This document shows, piece after piece, positions 5,620 through 8,594 of a stretch of 8,594 nucleotides of DNA; the first letter of the stretch is position 1, and each line of letters begins with the position of its first letter. Source of the stretch: JBCBXA01 sp039816825 (lineage in GTDB: Bacteria > Pseudomonadota > Alphaproteobacteria > Rhizobiales > Rhizobiaceae); contig JBCBXA010000115.1 in the NCBI GenBank assembly GCA_039816825.1, positions 1 through 8,594 on the forward strand. Direction: 5' to 3'. Position numbers and translations under genes: made by a program. Below the pieces are notes generated by a model. It saw nothing but the letters and a program-made list of their open reading frames with translations, had not been told where the DNA came from and searched no databases.

Positions 5620-7140
5620 TCAATTGTCGACAGCGACCTGCGTCACTGCAGGTTCGAGCGAAGCGGCAACAGCCGTTTGATAGTTTTCCACCAATTGGGC
5701 AACGGATGCGGCGGTGGCGTCAAAGACCGGCGCCGGATAAACGCCAAAGAAGATGACGAGTACAACGAGCGGATAGATGATCGCCTTCTCCCGGCCATTC
5801 AGATCGAGCATGTTCTTCAGGCTTTCCTTCTCCAGCGCACCCAGCACAACCCGCCGATAGAGCCACAGGCCATAGGCAGCGGACAGGATGACACCGGTTG
5901 TCGCGAAGATCGCCACCCAGGTGTTGGCGCGGAAGGCACCGATCAGTGTCAGGAACTCGCCCACAAAGCCGGATGTGCCAGGCAAACCAACGTTTGCCAT
6001 GGTGAAGATAAGGAATGCCACCGCAAAATGTGGCATACGGTTCACCAATCCGCCATAGGCAGCAATCTCGCGCGTGTGCATGCGGTCGTAGATCACGCCG
6101 ACACAGAGGAACAACGCACCGGACACGAGGCCGTGGGACAGCATCTGGAAAATGGCCCCCTGCACGCCCTGAGCGTTGGCCGCGAAGATGCCCATGGTCA
6201 CATAACCCATATGAGCGACGGACGAGTAAGCGATCAGCTTCTTGATGTCCTCCTGCATCAACGCCACGAGAGACGTGTAGATGATTGCCACGACCGACAG
6301 CGTCCAAACCAAGGGAGCCAGATCGGCGGAGGCCAGGGGGAACATCGGGATGGAGAAACGAAGGAAGCCGTACCCGCCCATCTTGAGAAGAATACCGGCC
6401 AGAATGACCGAGCCAGCGGTCGGCGCTTCCACGTGAGCATCCGGGAGCCAAGTGTGCACAGGCCACATCGGCATCTTCACGGCGAAGGATGCGAAGAAAG
6501 CGATCCACAGCCATATCTGCATATTGGCCGGGAACTCATAGGCCAGAAGGTCCGGGATAGAGGACGTACCCGCTGTCCAGTACATGCCCATCATCGCGAG
6601 CAGCATCAGCACCGAACCCACCAGCGTGTAGAGGAAGAACTTGTAGGACGCATAAATGCGTCGTTTGCCGCCCCACACGCCGATGATGATGAACATTGGG
6701 ATCAGGCCTGCTTCAAAGAACAGGTAGAAGAGCACCAGATCCAGCGCGCAGAACACGCCGATCATCAGCGTTTCGAGCACCAGAAACGCCACCATGTAGT
6801 TGCGGACCTGTTTGTTGACCGCTTCCCAGCTCGCCAGGATGCAGAACGGCATCAGGAAGGTGGTCAGGATGACGAACAGCATGGAAATGCCATCGACGCC
6901 CATGTGGTACTCAAGCCCGGCAATCCACTGCGTGCGCTCGATCATTTGGAAGCCAGGGTTGCCGGCGTCGAAATTGACCCAGATCAGCAGTGACAGCAGG
7001 AACGTGAAAGCCGTCGTCAGCAATGCGACGGACCGGATGTTCTTTTTGCCCTGGTCGGTATCGTCAGCGATGAACAGAATGATCAGCGCGCCGACGAGCG
7101 GCAAGAAGGTAACGGTTGAAAGGATCGGCCAGTCGGTCAC
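5620..7140 (-). CDS. nuoM: NADH-quinone oxidoreductase subunit M
   Basis: Second antiporter-like subunit of the complex I membrane arm (homologue of ND4), pumping protons across the inner membrane. It has 506 residues, almost the same as E. coli NuoM, and about 14 membrane helices. Key residues by family position are E143 (LFYLFFEAGLIPMF), K222 in FAVKMPMWPVHTWLPDAH and K253 in ILAGILLKMGGYG. These are followed by QEDIKKLIAYSSVAHMGYV with H310. The GLPGTSGFVGEFLTL stretch in the second half is the usual broken-helix region. The start is GTG at 7140, 4 bp after the nuoL stop, with GGAG 9 nt upstream lying inside the nuoL 3' end. The C-terminal tail (from about residue 475) is variable and ends VTQVAVDN. 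Its TGA touches the possible TTG start of nuoN. Identification is secure. Confidence 0.97.
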   Translation of the reverse strand: MTDWPILSTVTFLPLVGALIILFIADDTDQGKKNIRSVALLTTAFTFLLSLLIWVNFDAGNPGFQMIERTQWIAGLEYHMGVDGISMLFVILTTFLMPFCILASWEAVNKQVRNYMVAFLVLETLMIGVFCALDLVLFYLFFEAGLIPMFIIIGVWGGKRRIYASYKFFLYTLVGSVLMLLAMMGMYWTAGTSSIPDLLAYEFPANMQIWLWIAFFASFAVKMPMWPVHTWLPDAHVEAPTAGSVILAGILLKMGGYGFLRFSIPMFPLASADLAPLVWTLSVVAIIYTSLVALMQEDIKKLIAYSSVAHMGYVTMGIFAANAQGVQGAIFQMLSHGLVSGALFLCVGVIYDRMHTREIAAYGGLVNRMPHFAVAFLIFTMANVGLPGTSGFVGEFLTLIGAFRANTWVAIFATTGVILSAAYGLWLYRRVVLGALEKESLKNMLDLNGREKAIIYPLVVLVIFFGVYPAPVFDATAASVAQLVENYQTAVAASLEPAVTQVAVDN

Positions 7141-7144
7141 CGCG

Positions 7145-8594
7145 TCAAACTCCGGCGAAAGTGATGTAGGTGATGAGCGCAGCGACGCCGATCAGCATAG
7201 CGAAGGCGTAGTGATAAACGTAGCCGGTCTGCCATGAGTTGATGCGCGCGGTCGTGGCCTTCACACGAGCGGCAATGCCGTCGGGCCCATAGCCATCAAT
7301 GACGGTGCCATCTCCCCGCTTCCACAGGAACTGACCGAGCCACATGGCCGGGCGGACAAACAGCACATTGTAGAGTTCGTCAAAGTACCACTTGTTCAAG
7401 AGGAACTTGTAGAGCCCTTCATGCTGCTCAGCCAACTCGCCGGGCAGTTGCGGACGGCGAATGTAGAAGAGGTATGCCGTTGCGAAACCAATCGCCATCA
7501 CGATGAAGGGCGCCCATTTCACCAGTGTCGGCACGTAGTGATAGTCGTGCAGCACATTGTTGGTCGGCAGAGTGTAGAGCGCGCCCTTCCAGAAGGCATC
7601 ATAGCCGCCGTCAAAGAACATCCCCTTGAACACGATGCCTGCAAACAGTGCGCCAACGGCCAACACAAACAACGGCACCAGCATGACTGGCGGGCTGTCG
7701 TGAACGTGAGACATCACATCAGCCGGCGCACGCTCCTTGCCGTGGAACGTCAGGAAAATGAGCCGCCACGAGTAGAAGCTCGTAAAGAGCGCCGCGACGA
7801 CCAGCATCCAAAAGGCAAACATGTGCGCGCCGGTGCCAGCGGCAAACGCGCTTTCGATGATAATGTCTTTGGAGAAGAAACCTGCCGTGCCGATAATGGT
7901 GCCGGGTATACCAACGCCGGTCAGCGCCACGGTGCCTATGATCATCATCCAATAGGTGGTGGGAATGTGCTTCCTCAAACCACCCATATTCCGCATGTCC
8001 TGCTCATCGGCGACCGCATGGATAACAGAACCCGCACCGAGGAACAGCAGCGCCTTGAAGAAGGCGTGCGTGAACAGGTGGAACACTGCCGCACCATACG
8101 CACCCACTCCGAGGGCCACAAACATATAGCCAAGCTGCGAGCAGGTTGAATAGGCGATCACCCGCTTGATGTCGTTCTGAACGAGCCCGATGGTGGCCGC
8201 GAAAAATGCAGTGATCGCGCCAAAGATCGTCACGATAGTGAGCGCATCCGGCGCCAACTCGAAGACGGGCGACATGCGCGCCACGAGGAAAACGCCGGCT
8301 GTCACCATAGTGGCAGCATGGATCAGGGCTGAGACGGGCGTTGGCCCTTCCATCGCGTCTGGCAACCAGGTGTGTAGGAGGAACTGGGCAGACTTGCCCA
8401 TCGCGCCCATGAACAGCAGCAGGCAGATCACTGTCAGCGCCGTGGGCTGAGTGAGATCATAACCCGCAAAGGTCATGATGACTTCGGCAGTCTCAACCGG
8501 TGTCACAACCTCCACAGCTTCGCCACTGGCGGTGGAGACACCGCTTTCGACCCCATCAAATGGCAAGAACTCAACGGGCAGCGCGGAATGATCG
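7145..8594 (-). CDS. nuoL: NADH-quinone oxidoreductase subunit L (N-terminal part beyond window)
   Basis: Distal antiporter-like subunit of complex I (homologue of ND5), carrying the long lateral helix. The frame is open to the right edge, so 482 C-terminal residues are visible and perhaps the first 180-200 are missing, including the helix-5 glutamate. The TTG at 8566 is an internal leucine codon, not a start. Visible landmarks are MGKSAQFLLHTWLPDAMEG (the helix-7 lysine, codon 8395-8393), GPTPVSALIHAATMVTAG, QNDIKRVIAYSTCSQLGYM, HAFFKALLFLGAGSVIH and AGFFSKDIIIESAF with the conserved K-D pair. After these comes the amphipathic segment, with DRFWxx-like features replaced here by NKWYFDELYNVLFVRP, and a final membrane helix ending YITFAGV. 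A Ser/Glu/Val-rich loop (VESGVSTASGEAVEVVTPVE) near the right edge precedes the helix with the key lysine. The stop is 4 bp before nuoM. Confidence 0.96.
   Translation of the reverse strand, partial: DHSALPVEFLPFDGVESGVSTASGEAVEVVTPVETAEVIMTFAGYDLTQPTALTVICLLLFMGAMGKSAQFLLHTWLPDAMEGPTPVSALIHAATMVTAGVFLVARMSPVFELAPDALTIVTIFGAITAFFAATIGLVQNDIKRVIAYSTCSQLGYMFVALGVGAYGAAVFHLFTHAFFKALLFLGAGSVIHAVADEQDMRNMGGLRKHIPTTYWMMIIGTVALTGVGIPGTIIGTAGFFSKDIIIESAFAAGTGAHMFAFWMLVVAALFTSFYSWRLIFLTFHGKERAPADVMSHVHDSPPVMLVPLFVLAVGALFAGIVFKGMFFDGGYDAFWKGALYTLPTNNVLHDYHYVPTLVKWAPFIVMAIGFATAYLFYIRRPQLPGELAEQHEGLYKFLLNKWYFDELYNVLFVRPAMWLGQFLWKRGDGTVIDGYGPDGIAARVKATTARINSWQTGYVYHYAFAMLIGVAALITYITFAGV

Noticed and set aside
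5548..6993. A 481-codon open frame on the plus strand, antisense to nuoM
   Set aside because: It is codon-aligned with nuoM, so it only needs nuoM to avoid TTA, CTA and TCA codons, which are rare in this G+C-rich gene. Its protein is full of His, Gln, Arg and Asp, as expected of a membrane-protein shadow, and no ribosome site or domain is seen.
7421..8149. A 242-codon plus-strand open frame opposite nuoL
   Set aside because: It is codon-aligned with nuoL and has the His/Arg/Gln-rich composition typical of the antisense of hydrophobic helices.

Overview
The window reads as core chromosome of an alphaproteobacterium, most likely in the order Hyphomicrobiales (Rhizobiales). The reasons are the gene order (complex I subunits, then a biotin ligase, RNase J, methylmalonyl-CoA epimerase, a DUF1467 membrane protein and a short-type prolyl-tRNA synthetase), the alphaproteobacterial style of the proteins, and a moderately high G+C content. 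Genus cannot be read from this stretch. All eight genes lie on the minus strand, so transcription runs from high to low coordinates.

Layout in transcription order: nuoL (enters at the right edge, N-terminus missing, ends 7145), nuoM (7140-5620, GTG start), nuoN (from 5590 or 5623 to 4118), birA (4115-3342, TTG start), rnj (3258-1588), mce (1585-1175), a DUF1467 gene (1178-894) and proS (817 to beyond the left edge). Most junctions are 2-4 bp gaps or a 4-bp stop/start overlap, which suggests one transcript with translational coupling. The only two gaps of note are 83 bp before rnj and 76 bp before proS. The second holds a perfect 7-bp inverted repeat immediately after the DUF1467 stop. No stretch over 300 bp lacks a gene, and I see no RNA genes, mobile elements, CRISPR arrays or pseudogenes.

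How the genes relate: NuoL, NuoM and NuoN are the three antiporter-like proton-pumping subunits of NADH:quinone oxidoreductase (complex I) and form the distal end of a nuo operon. BirA attaches biotin to carboxylases. One such carboxylase, propionyl-CoA carboxylase, makes the substrate of the epimerase Mce, whose product goes on to succinyl-CoA, so these two genes are plausibly linked metabolically. RNase J and ProS belong to RNA decay and translation and look like housekeeping passengers of a conserved gene string. The DUF1467 protein is the only one without a known job.

I found no evidence of an exotic new system. The best leads are modest: the DUF1467 protein coupled to mce, the hairpin before proS, the rnj leader without a clear Shine-Dalgarno site, and the non-ATG starts.
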